A DNA stretch of 35,081 nucleotides from positions 1 through 35,081 of IMG/VR virus record IMGVR_UViG_3300010370_000113, one strand, 5' to 3'. This DNA comes from a virus. The translations under genes were made by a program, and so were the position numbers. The stretch's first letter is position 1. Each line of letters begins with the position of its first letter. Of this stretch, positions 17,301 to 25,200 are shown one piece after another. The notes under the pieces are model-generated. The model ran no database searches and was not told where the DNA came from. It worked only from the letters and a program-made list of their open reading frames with translations.

Positions 17301-20300
17301 GACATTTACGCCTCTTCCTAATATTGAAACTAATGTGAAGGTATATTTCAATTCTTTAGTAGACTTAGATGAGATTAATTCACTAACAGAATATAATAAC
17401 AATACGGCATCAACAGATTATGGAATTTATTATGGAACAGAAATAGATCTGAGACGTGATTTTAATTTAACACATGGTGGTATTCCAATTTTCCAAAGGT
17501 ATTTTGATGGAAGTGATTCTTCAACAGTAAGTATAGAATCTAATACTATTAAAATTCAAAATCACTTTTTCGTGACTGGAGAAAGGATTACATATTCTCC
17601 AGGAAATCCTGGAGAAACTTCTGTTGCAATTGGAATAGGATCTACTGATTTTGGAGTTGGAATTGGAACAACTGACAAATTACCATCTTCAATTTATGTC
17701 GTTAAGGTTGATGAAAATAATATTAAACTTGCAAGAAGTGCGGAAGATGCATTAAAATTTGTTCCAAATACCCTTAATATAACCTCAGTTGGTATTGGTA
17801 CTAATCACACATTTACCTCGACCAAACAGAATGCAAAGTCTATTATTTCTATTGATAATGTTATTCAGTCTCCTGTCGTGTCTACATCACTAACAACGCA
17901 TTTAGTATCAAATTTACCAATATCTAGAGATATATTATATTCAAATTCTGCTGTTGGACTATTTATTGGCGATTTAATTAAGATTGATGATGAAATAATG
18001 AAAATTGAATCTGTTGGCGTTAATGGCACAAATTCTATTTCTGTTTTGAGGTCATGGCTTGGAACTAAAGTCAATGCACATGCTAATGGATCATTAATCA
18101 CAAAAATAGAAGGTGATTATAACATTGTAGGAAATACTATAAATTTTGTTTCTTCTCCATACGGAAATGTCCCCCTCAGCACAACAACAAATTCTCCAGA
18201 TGAAAGAGATTGGTCTGGAATTACTTCATCATCTTCTTTCCATGGAAGAGTGTTTATGAGATCTGGAATTGAGGATTCATCTAATGAATCTTATTATAAA
18301 AATTATATTTTTGATGATATTTCTTCTTCATTCACCGGGTCTCAAAAAGCATTCGCTTTAACTTCAAATGGTGTAAATGTATCTGATGTTTTCGAAGATA
18401 ATGCAGTAATACTTGTTAATGAAATATTCCAAGAACCTGGATTATCGAATAATTATACTTTATCGGAAACATCTGGGATAACTTCCGTCACATTTGTAGG
18501 AACTGCAACTTCTCTTGCCTCTGATATCAATACATCAAATCTTCCCATTGGTGGAATAATTGTTTCTGTTGGTTCCACAGAAGGTTTTGGTTATCAACCT
18601 TTAATTTCTGCTGGAGCAACGGCAACAGTATCTATTGCTGGGACTATAGCTGCTATTAGTATTGGAAATAGTGGATCTGGATATAGATCCACTATCCAAA
18701 CACCTACCGGCATTTCTAACATAACTGTAAGAGTTGGTGTTGCAACTTCATCAACAGGAATTCCAAATATTCAATTTATTGGTACTGCAGCAGTAAGCAA
18801 TGGAAATATTGTAAGTATTGCTATAACTAATCCGGGCGCTGGATACACTTCATCTAATCCACCTCGCGTGATTATTGATCCACCAATTTCATATTCTGAC
18901 ATTCCATTAATTTATAGTTCAACTTCATCTGGAATTGGAACCAGAGCAACGATTGATGTTGTAGTTGGACAAGGATCTAGTGTAATTGAATTTGAAATTA
19001 AAAATGCAGGATATGGATATGTGGTTGATGATGTTTTAACACTTCCTATTGGAGGTTCTACGGGCATTCCAACAACTTCAAATTATTTAACTACAAAAGA
19101 ATTTCAAATTTCTGTTAAAAGTGTAGAGAAAGATAAATTCTCTGGATGGTCCGTTGGTGAATTGGAAGCATTTGATAAAATTCAAAATTTATTTGATGGA
19201 AATAGGACTATTTTTCCATTATCTTATAACGGATCAATAATTTCAGTTTATGCCAAAAAAGGATCGCCGATTAATATTCAAGATACACTTTTGGTTTTTT
19301 TAAATGATATTTTACAAGTTCCCGGAGAAGGTTATATATTTAATGGTGGCAGTAATATTCAATTCACTGAATCACCAAAACCAGAAGATACTTGCAAAAT
19401 TATCTTCTACAAAGGGAGCGGAGAAGGTGTTGATGTTATATTCCGCGAGGTTGTTGATACTGTAAAACCAGGCGATGACTTACAATTAACTTACGATTCG
19501 TTTATCGGACAGTCAGCATATCTTCTTGAAGATAAGAGAAAAACTATTGATATAGTTTCTATAGAAACTGTAAATACTAATCCTTATTTTGGTCCAGGAA
19601 ACACTTCAGATACAACACTATCTAGACCAGTGAACTGGTATCGCCAAACTGAAGATTTAGTTATTAATGAAAAAGACGTGACTAAAGATAGGGAATTTTA
19701 TGAACCACTCATTTACCCAACGACTTACCTAATTCAACCTGTTGGGGTTGGTTCAACTGTCGTTTATGTTGAAAATTTAAGACCATTCTTTAATGCAACA
19801 AATGAAAATGATGCTTCAATAACTTTCCAAAATAATGTTACTTTTGTTTCTCAAGATTCTAGAGTGGCAGCAAGCGCAACTGCTATTGTATCCATAGCAG
19901 GTACTATTTCATCGATTAATATATTGAATGGCGGATCTGGATATAAAACTCCACCTAAAGTTTCTATTCAGAATCCAATCGGAATAGGAACAACAACTTC
20001 TACTGCAATTTCTTCTATAACATCAGGTATTGTCACATCAATTTCTATAGTTGGTGTTGTTTCTGGTTACTCATCGATTAATCCCCCATCAGTGCTTATT
20101 GATCCACCAACACTTAATGTTGAAAGTAATAAGGTAGTATCTTATGAGGGCGACTTTGGAATTATTACTGGTATTTCAACAACTTCTGTGGGAGTGGCTT
20201 CTACTGGAATCGTTTTCGACTTCTTTATTCCACAAAATTCTTCATTAAGAGAAGGATTAATCACTGAAACTACGCCAGTAAGTGAGATACAGACTGGATA

Positions 20301-20682
20301 CTACTTTGTTATTTCCAATTCGAATGTTGGAAATGGATTAACATCTCTCAATTCCAACGGAGCAATTGTTGGATCTGGAAAAAGTTTCCTTGATGGAGTA
20401 TATCAAGTCGCCTCTGTTTCAATTGGACAAACCTCTGTAGTGGGTGCAGGATTAACTCCCGTAGCTAAAGTAACTGTTAGCGTTTCAAATTATAATGGAT
20501 TATCTGGTATTGGTTATAGTAATTATTATGGAAACTTTAGTTGGGGGAAAATTGTATTGAGATCAAGAACAAAATCAGAATCATATAATTCTTACACTGG
20601 TGATGGTTATTTGGGAATTTCTACAGGAACAATTTTAACCAGAACAGTACCACTAAAATACTTAGATTACAAATTACCTTAA
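8371..20682 (+). CDS. Giant baseplate/virion protein in the gp7 position, 4103 aa
   Basis: This single open frame encodes a protein about four times the length of T4 gp7 and occupies the gp7 position between gp6 and gp8. The N-terminal part has QLPAYIREEVPLIAEFLRQY and, around 254-345, KIKYQLTPGF and GTDLSFQILFKVLYGEDVKI, which I know from the gp7-position proteins of cyanophages; this part likely docks on gp6 and gp8. Much of the rest is a string of small beta modules: GxGY units (for example at 834, 1237, 3433, 3489 and 3854) and HGFxxGD-like units (571, 699, 1044, 1771, 1937, 3059). A YHYH-like domain (WAYDGNPIYGPYG, near 1345) follows. NFYYQNFSYSLKS lies near 2530, and conserved SDIRAQKYITYVKDRQYPS and GRVFMRSG segments mark the second half. 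It is probably an outer baseplate appendage. Whether it is cleaved is unknown. Confidence 0.85.
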   Translation: MTEKRIQFNNIIQNQLPAYIREEVPLIAEFLRQYYISQEFQSASTDLIQNIDQYLKLDTIKSNAESTTLFRDITFLEESIPVSNTLGFPDSYGLIQIDDEIITYTEKRENKLEGTANISVGSTVVFYNGLSENYIGREFKFKSPIGDTTGNQIKNPIIVSVSDSYFTLSSIGIASTSVYGYKDDDLYPFETSDPQFSGCIRGFSGTASYGNTNVGIASTFKLRSQDQLIFKDSESADHSKKNADGTPKNVINLSSLFLKEFFNKIKYQLTPGFEQREFYSSLDKYLFLKQSKDFYSTKGTDLSFQILFKVLYGEDVKIIKPQDYLIKPSDSQYEITNDLVVESISGSPYDLERSTLYQDAYGDISKGYAPITRVEKIFAKSDKVYYKLSIDAGYNRDINVDGSLYGNFSIHPKTRLIGNVVSGTNTLDVDSTVGFPLQGELSVIYNDGTEGIITYTSKSLNQFFGCQNIIKSISDASDVWLNVYAYGTSNKNSNEVIKVRITSVLKDLEIVDDTYYYNNQDTGIIRTLGVNPEDAVVSNNWIFNNSLSIEVSSITLIDSTNGTYRLVTKVDHGFRVGDNIKINSNNGISTPSSITNIVSDNTIEISGQGNLNLNASYSIQRNLLKVNSSKYSYLSNQTTDIQNIYKIKDKTLVASSSLPSYASQSLNAFDRSVLFKGTFINTELSGYPGLTDTINLGLDHGFYTGDSIYYTPSSKDDSLFDEGVYIVQRVNQTTIRFAKSRENIYKSIKENKNYFVKFKSSIELKNNSKIQDYDFYLKKLDSQKLLREINPPVNDGRDYETTPGTVGILINGVEILNYKSKDKIYYDSIENINIINSGSGYDIINPPTLVITDSVGTGATGYCAVKGSLQEIRIVDPGFGYLETPKINISGGNGIGAKANASMKLIDHKVSFNSESKSAFVNIANSTIGFSTYHKFRNAEKVIYRTNAQKSVGGISTNSSYYVSVKDLFTIKLHKTYADALVGVNTVTFTSFGVGNHDLESVNKKSVIASINIENSGLNYENKKRTVSSSGISTSLGHISIKNHDYQSGEIIRYTTSGSPISGLTSNTNYYVTKVDDNNFKLSLVGVGTDNQDFYYKTSQYIQLNSTGSGIHAFNYPQISVEVVGSVGISSSFKATIQPIFRGEVTSVYLENNGVGYGSSEIINFNRIPNTTLNSGSEAQLLPIINDGKIVDILINNPGRDYNSPPNLNISTGGNGSGAVLTPILENGQIKSIKIIESGSGYDPNNTFITVSSAGVGVELDAKLKSWTINLFAKYFNKITPDDGFVFYNSNSKYGLQYTHLYAPRNLRENIYAKENSGKTLYGTFDLIRQNGIEVSSTKHSPIIGWAYDGNPIYGPYGFSSKSGGSISRMRSGYIFNSLVNRPPFPIGFFVEDYEYKNVDDDTVLDEYNGRFCVTPDFPNGTYAYFTTIDETSSDSFGNYRLPVFPYIIGNKFKSTPNEFNFSRFSNQDDINLNETKWARNTSQYNLLKTGSSYPYLSLPNDLDQTIDIKYASSGFIENVDIINGGLNYKVNDKVIFDDEGTSGFGFASKVSRIGGKTINSISVANTTIYNAEIYSLEGGKNSLIVQSDSPHNLTNTDLVAISGLNTTSSLIGGSYTIGVSTNILSVSNPSGIGSVGVTGIVTFISVGGNLSPSSIRENDIYRIGNEKVKILNVDRNSSRIRVLRSVEGSVGSAHSYTGVLYESPRRFAINAGDTTSYAYKANKEIYFNPKESLGVGTISGVGIGSTLTFSNPGVGITQIFIPTRTIYFPNHNLETGDSLIYSTNIGTSISVSNNGMSSWILNDQSVVYVAKITNDLIGISTVKVGLGSTGTFVGIATTTTSSSILYFTGIGTGTYHSFKTNYPKLSGQVSKNIVTVSTAQTHGLANNDDVFVNVSPGISTSIIIKYDDTNRKVLVNPRSFISSDVDVISNSILITNHNFENGQKVVHTSTSPSGGLTNNKIYYVVVFDRNTVKLSPSYYSATSLNPEIINITSASSGTLSAVNPPIKVYKNSTVTFDLSDSSLSYLNGLVKYSAFELNFYIDSNYTQIFDKSEFSKAFEVTKSGNVGIDANAKVTLNVTEDIPEKLYYKLDPVYDNILPKVKEEVNIDTSVNENNEIQVTFSGYNGKHRVVSTSSTSFTYNLERIPESYSYNSSSKLEYETTSLTALGPISRVNITSKGQNYINLPKFSLVASIYGTGAILEAFSKSIGKVKKTKLNGIGFDFSCDFTVRPNVIFPQILKIEPLNSLESIGITSVGRGYSSSPELIVLDGYTKQILPEVNLLYSLGDNYVTILNNTYRLNDIDPIIIPTQNSNGVGISSILYNSTTKDVTATLSVGFSTASAFPFAVNDKVLVENISVGINSTGKGYNSENYNYQLFTITAINANIGGTGSVTYNLSNSLNSGEEPGTFDAVNSSGRIIPEKYFPQFKVILKRNNFLKNESVRYSNQPTSLGFVKDWNEKIKYLKVSSREILEEGKILEGDSSKTQGRISSAIKSNGFINTGSYSKSENGWVTETGTLNNNLQRIQDNFYYQNFSYSLKSKVPYDTWENAVGSLNHTAGFKKFSDYQLESFGYSGISTDVVSIVDATVDLYGTANLNCVYDFDLARENVLNIESKTFSDEILFSSRILKNHFESFGNRVLSIDNISDKFNNNQRFTNFLIAHRFLLSDIRAQKYITYVKDRQYPSHRQLMLFTLLHDGNVGYLNQYGRVETRYDLGSFDFDIDTDEGLILFYPADYKSNNYNVTVLSYNLKDNFAGVGSTTLGNIVKIDTNTTFVSSGSTTIVGLGTTYTSAKILVEITGSNGQYQFNELSLVHDGTNVEFIDYGQLTTHSSDAYSSSGLGTYYAYISGSDLNIDFTPNVGLAASISTIQVAIANTSSSGIGTFDIKYARFGAASTSIASTSSPTANVISEYPDNYDAAYYIVQVSDITNNRHQLSEVVVVNDDSGDTYITEFGNIETHSGLGTVGVVTTTNSTRLTFTPLPNIETNVKVYFNSLVDLDEINSLTEYNNNTASTDYGIYYGTEIDLRRDFNLTHGGIPIFQRYFDGSDSSTVSIESNTIKIQNHFFVTGERITYSPGNPGETSVAIGIGSTDFGVGIGTTDKLPSSIYVVKVDENNIKLARSAEDALKFVPNTLNITSVGIGTNHTFTSTKQNAKSIISIDNVIQSPVVSTSLTTHLVSNLPISRDILYSNSAVGLFIGDLIKIDDEIMKIESVGVNGTNSISVLRSWLGTKVNAHANGSLITKIEGDYNIVGNTINFVSSPYGNVPLSTTTNSPDERDWSGITSSSSFHGRVFMRSGIEDSSNESYYKNYIFDDISSSFTGSQKAFALTSNGVNVSDVFEDNAVILVNEIFQEPGLSNNYTLSETSGITSVTFVGTATSLASDINTSNLPIGGIIVSVGSTEGFGYQPLISAGATATVSIAGTIAAISIGNSGSGYRSTIQTPTGISNITVRVGVATSSTGIPNIQFIGTAAVSNGNIVSIAITNPGAGYTSSNPPRVIIDPPISYSDIPLIYSSTSSGIGTRATIDVVVGQGSSVIEFEIKNAGYGYVVDDVLTLPIGGSTGIPTTSNYLTTKEFQISVKSVEKDKFSGWSVGELEAFDKIQNLFDGNRTIFPLSYNGSIISVYAKKGSPINIQDTLLVFLNDILQVPGEGYIFNGGSNIQFTESPKPEDTCKIIFYKGSGEGVDVIFREVVDTVKPGDDLQLTYDSFIGQSAYLLEDKRKTIDIVSIETVNTNPYFGPGNTSDTTLSRPVNWYRQTEDLVINEKDVTKDREFYEPLIYPTTYLIQPVGVGSTVVYVENLRPFFNATNENDASITFQNNVTFVSQDSRVAASATAIVSIAGTISSINILNGGSGYKTPPKVSIQNPIGIGTTTSTAISSITSGIVTSISIVGVVSGYSSINPPSVLIDPPTLNVESNKVVSYEGDFGIITGISTTSVGVASTGIVFDFFIPQNSSLREGLITETTPVSEIQTGYYFVISNSNVGNGLTSLNSNGAIVGSGKSFLDGVYQVASVSIGQTSVVGAGLTPVAKVTVSVSNYNGLSGIGYSNYYGNFSWGKIVLRSRTKSESYNSYTGDGYLGISTGTILTRTVPLKYLDYKLP

Positions 20683-20688
20683 TAAATA
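20681..20688 (+). promoter_or_regulatory. Late promoter of gp8
   Basis: AATAAATA lies 17 bases before the gp8 start codon and shares bases with the stop codon of the giant gene (TAA at 20680-20682). Confidence 0.65.
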
Positions 20689-20705
20689 GATAAAAAACTG
20701 CACAA

Positions 20706-22259
20706 ATGTCTGCAATTATAACTGATCAGATTAGAATATTAAATGCAAAAAATTTTGTTGCCGGAGTGACAACTTCTGATAATTCATATTATACATTTGT
20801 TGGTCTCCCAAATCCAACAGACATCCAGAGTAACTGGGATTTCAATCCTCCGGCACCAAGAGATAGTTTTGACGAAGAGAATAATTATTGGGACACAATG
20901 ATCGCACTGAAGAAGATTAATTCTTCCGATGTTCGTCAAGTGATACAGAAGAGAGTATGGTCTTCTGGAGCAACTTATGATTACTATAGACATGATTATA
21001 GTAGATCTAAAGTTGCTCCTGTTTCTGGGGCAACAAGTTTATACTCTTCGTCATATTATGTTTTGAATAGTGATTATAGAGTTTATATCTGTCTTCAAAA
21101 TGGCACCAATCCAGATTATCCAAATGGAAGACCGTCTCTGGACGAACCAACATTTGTAGATTTAGAACCAAGAGCAGCTGGAACAAGTGGTGACGGGTAT
21201 ATTTGGAAATATTTGTATACTATTAGACCAAGTGATATTGTAAAGTTTGAATCCACAGATTTTATGCCAGTTCCTTTAGATTGGGAAACTAGTGCTGATA
21301 ACTCTGCGGTTAGAAATAATGCAAAAGATGGATCTATTAAGATTATCACCATTACTAACAGAGGAGTTAGTGTAGGAGATGCAAACAGAACTTACACAAA
21401 AGTTCCTATTAAAGGGGATGGCACTGGAGCAGAATGTACAATTATTGTAGATAATGATCGACAAGTTGAATCAATAACAGTATCAAATCAAGGTTCTGGT
21501 TATACTTATGGAAATGTTGATTTGGTCGCAGGAAATGTTCCGACAGGATCAGTTAGACCAACATTTGATGTGATTATATCCCCAAAAGGGGGACATGGAG
21601 CAGACATTTATAGGGAATTGGGCGCATACAATGTTTTAGTGTATTCTAGAATTGAAAATGATATAGAAAATCCAGATTTTATAACAGGAAATCAAATTGC
21701 AAGGGTTGGTATTGTTGAGAATCCAAAACAATTTGAATCATCGCAAGTTTTAACCACAGATAAGGCAAGTGCGGTTTATGCAATAAGATTGACTGGTGCC
21801 GGATACAGTTCTGCATCTTTTATTCCGGATTCGATAATTACCCAAACTGTTGGTACTGGCGTTACTGCTATAGGTAGAGTTATTAGTTATGATCCATCTT
21901 TGGGTGTTCTTAAATACTGGCAAGACAGAACTCTTGCGGGATTTAATACAGTAGGAACAGCACAATCAAATCCAAATTTCGGATTTAATCTTGTTGAATT
22001 TACGAGTAATCCTATAAGTGGTGGAAGTTTAGTGATTACTGGAAATGCTGGCAATACACTATCAATTAATACTTCCTTTTCTGGTATATCCACTGTAATA
22101 AATAATAGAACCTATTATCTTGGTCAGTCTTTTAATTACGGTTTAGCAAATCCAGAAGTAAAAAAATATTCTGGAAATATCATCTATGTTGATAATCGTC
22201 CAGCAATTACTAGATCATCAAACCAAAAAGAAGATATCAAAGTCATTTTGCAGTTCTAA
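20706..22259 (+). CDS. 8: Baseplate wedge subunit gp8
   Basis: The first 230 residues match T4 gp8, the dimeric wedge protein: YYTFVGLPNPTDIQSNWDF near the start, ALKKINSSDVRQVIQKRVW, SGATYDYYRHDYS, YVLNSDYRVYICLQNGTNP, and GDGYIWKYLYTIRPSDIVKF. At 517 residues it is longer than T4 gp8 (334). The additional part includes at least one GxGY beta unit (VSNQGSGYTYGNVDLV, about 258-273), with a second related unit near 360 (TGAGYSS). These are the same modules found in the flanking giant proteins. It should bind gp7 and gp10 equivalents on the wedge. It has its own late promoter. Confidence 0.92.
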   Translation: MSAIITDQIRILNAKNFVAGVTTSDNSYYTFVGLPNPTDIQSNWDFNPPAPRDSFDEENNYWDTMIALKKINSSDVRQVIQKRVWSSGATYDYYRHDYSRSKVAPVSGATSLYSSSYYVLNSDYRVYICLQNGTNPDYPNGRPSLDEPTFVDLEPRAAGTSGDGYIWKYLYTIRPSDIVKFESTDFMPVPLDWETSADNSAVRNNAKDGSIKIITITNRGVSVGDANRTYTKVPIKGDGTGAECTIIVDNDRQVESITVSNQGSGYTYGNVDLVAGNVPTGSVRPTFDVIISPKGGHGADIYRELGAYNVLVYSRIENDIENPDFITGNQIARVGIVENPKQFESSQVLTTDKASAVYAIRLTGAGYSSASFIPDSIITQTVGTGVTAIGRVISYDPSLGVLKYWQDRTLAGFNTVGTAQSNPNFGFNLVEFTSNPISGGSLVITGNAGNTLSINTSFSGISTVINNRTYYLGQSFNYGLANPEVKKYSGNIIYVDNRPAITRSSNQKEDIKVILQF

Positions 22260-22265
22260 AGAATT

Positions 22266-25200
22266 ATGTCTCAAGTCACAAACCTCAACGTATCGCCATA
22301 TTTTGATGATTTTGATGCAAATAATGACTATTATAAAGTTCTTTTCAAACCTGGATATCCAATTCAAGCGAGAGAACTTACAACTTTACAGACTATTCTG
22401 CAAAATCAAGTTGAAAAGTTTGGTCAACACTTCTTTAAAGAAGGTGCAAAAGTTATTCCCGGAAATACAACTTATAATCAATTTTATTACGCCGTAGAAC
22501 TAAACAATAATTATTTGGGAGTTCCTCTAGATGTTTATGTAGATCAACTCGTAGGAGCAAAGATTACAGGACAAACATCCGGAATTACTGCAGTTGTTGA
22601 AAAAGTATTGTTGTCTACAAATTCCGAAAGAGAAAATGTTACATTATATGTAAACTACTTAAGTTCCAGTACTCAAAATAACTCAACAGTTCAGTTTCTA
22701 GATGGAGAAAATCTATCTTCAAATGTAACTATCACTTCCGGTCTTTTAGGAAATACAACTATTGCTGCAGGGACTCCTTTTGGTACTACAATTGCAAGCA
22801 ATGCTACTTCAACTGGATCTTCGTTTTCAATTACTGAAGGTGTTTATTTTATAAGAGGTTACTTTGTAAAAGTAGACACAGAAACTCTTATTCTTGACCA
22901 GTATTCAAATAATCCAAATTATAGAGTCGGTCTATTTGTAAATGAAGAAATTGTTAATTCTGATATTGATGAAACCCTGAGTGATAATTCTCAAGGATTT
23001 AACAACTATGCTGCTCCCGGAGCAGATAGATTAAAAATTTCAGCATCATTATTCAAGAAAGATCTAACTGATTTTAATGACAACAATTTTGTAGAATTAG
23101 CAACAATTATAGATGGCGTAATAAGAACAAAAAGAGACAAGAATGCTTGGGAGGATGACCTAGCAAGAAGAACTTATGCAGAATCTGGGGATTATTATGT
23201 AACTCCTTTTGATTTAAGCGTTAAAGAATCTTTAAATGATGGAGTAGGAAACAGAGGAATATTCAACCAAGGACAGTTTACTTATGGTGGTTCAACTCCA
23301 TCAGAAAATCTTGCTATTTATCAAATTTCTCCAGGAAAAGCATTTGTAAGAGGATATGAAGTTGAAACGGTTTCTCCCACATTTTTAGATGTAGAAAAAC
23401 CAAGAACTACTGCAACTCTCAATAATCTTTCGATCAATTATAACACAGGATCGACTCTTACTTTAAATAGAGTGTATGGATCCCCCACTATTGGGATTGG
23501 AAATACCTATGTATTAAGTTTAAGAGATTCGAGAGTGGGTATTGCGTCAACAACAGCAGCAGGAAAAGAAATTGGTGTCGCAAGAGTATACGATTTCAGA
23601 TTAGAGTCTGGTTCATACGATACAACAAATTCAAATTTAAATCAATGGAATATTTCCCTATATGATGTACAAACAACTACAGAAATTACATTAAACGAAC
23701 CAATTACACTCAATATTCCAAAAATCTTTAAAGGAAAAAACAGTGGTGCAACTGCATTTTTAAAAAATTCCGTAACAAATAGCAAATCTATAGTTTTATA
23801 TCAAAAGAACGGAGAGTTTATCGTCAATGAATCATTTATCATTGATGGTATTGAGAACAATAGAGTAGCAATCGCAATAACTTCATATGGAATTTCTGAT
23901 ATTAAGTCGGTTTATGGTATTGTAGGTACTGCAAAAACTTTTAATGCAGATACTATTCAATCAGATTTTTATAACGTAGGAATTGCTACTATTAGTGCCT
24001 CTAGTGCTGGTATTAGCACGATTACCAGCACTAATCAAAATTTTCCGGGAAAAATAGTTAAAGTTGGCAATCTGGTTAAGTTTAGTAATGGAACATCTTC
24101 TCTACCAGTATACGCTAATGTTGTCAGTGTAGGAAAAACAACCATATCGATTTCTGGAGTTACTACAGTATCTGGTATTAACCAGGGGGGTCTTCCAGCA
24201 TCTACTATTAGTGTATCGGATTTAAAGATTCTTACAACTAATCAATCTCGCTCAACTGATGATACTCTTTACACAGTTTTGCCAAGACCAAATGTAGCAT
24301 CCGTCAATTTAACTGACGCATCATTGACAATTAGAAAAACCTTTAATGTAACTATTTCGGGGAATCAATCAAGTATAGTTAACGCAGGAGAAAACGAAAC
24401 ATTTTTACCATTTGATGAAGAAAGATATTCATTAATTAGATCTGATGGGAGCACTGAGGTCCTTACTTCTGATAAATTAGACTTTCTTTCTGGATCAACT
24501 CAACTTAAAATTTATGGTTTGGGTTCAAATGATACTGCAACACTGGTCGCAACTTTAAGAAAGATTAAACCAAAATCAAAAATTAAGTTAAAAAACAGAG
24601 TTTCTTCAGTAACTATCGATAAATCTAAGTATGAAGGATCTGGAATTGGAGCAACTACATTAGATGATGGATTAATTTATGGAAATTATCCATATGGAAC
24701 AAGAGTTCAAGATGAAAATATTTCCTTGAATGTTCCTGATATTATTAATGTTTATGGTGTTTATGAATCAAAAACAACTGCCAATCCATCAGCACCAACT
24801 CTTGTACTTTCTTCAATAAACGGACCAACAACAAAAACTGTTGATTTAATTATTGGAGAACAATTTACCGGACAGTTGAGTGGTGCAATCGGAGTATGTG
24901 CAGAAAGATTAACCGATTCTCAAATTTCATTTATTCCGTTAAATGAAAACACCTTTAAAGAAGGCGAAACTGTTACTTTTTCGGAATCAAATATTTCTGC
25001 AGTTATTATAACCATAGATGCTCCGAGTTCAAATATTTCATCAAACTTTAAGTTTGATAATGGACAAAAAGGTTCTTTCTATGGATACGGTACAATTAAT
25101 CGCGCCCCATCATCACCAGAACCATCTAAAAAAATAAAAGTTTATTTTGCAAGTGGATATTATCAAAGTTCTGATAATGGCGATATAACGACAATAGAAT

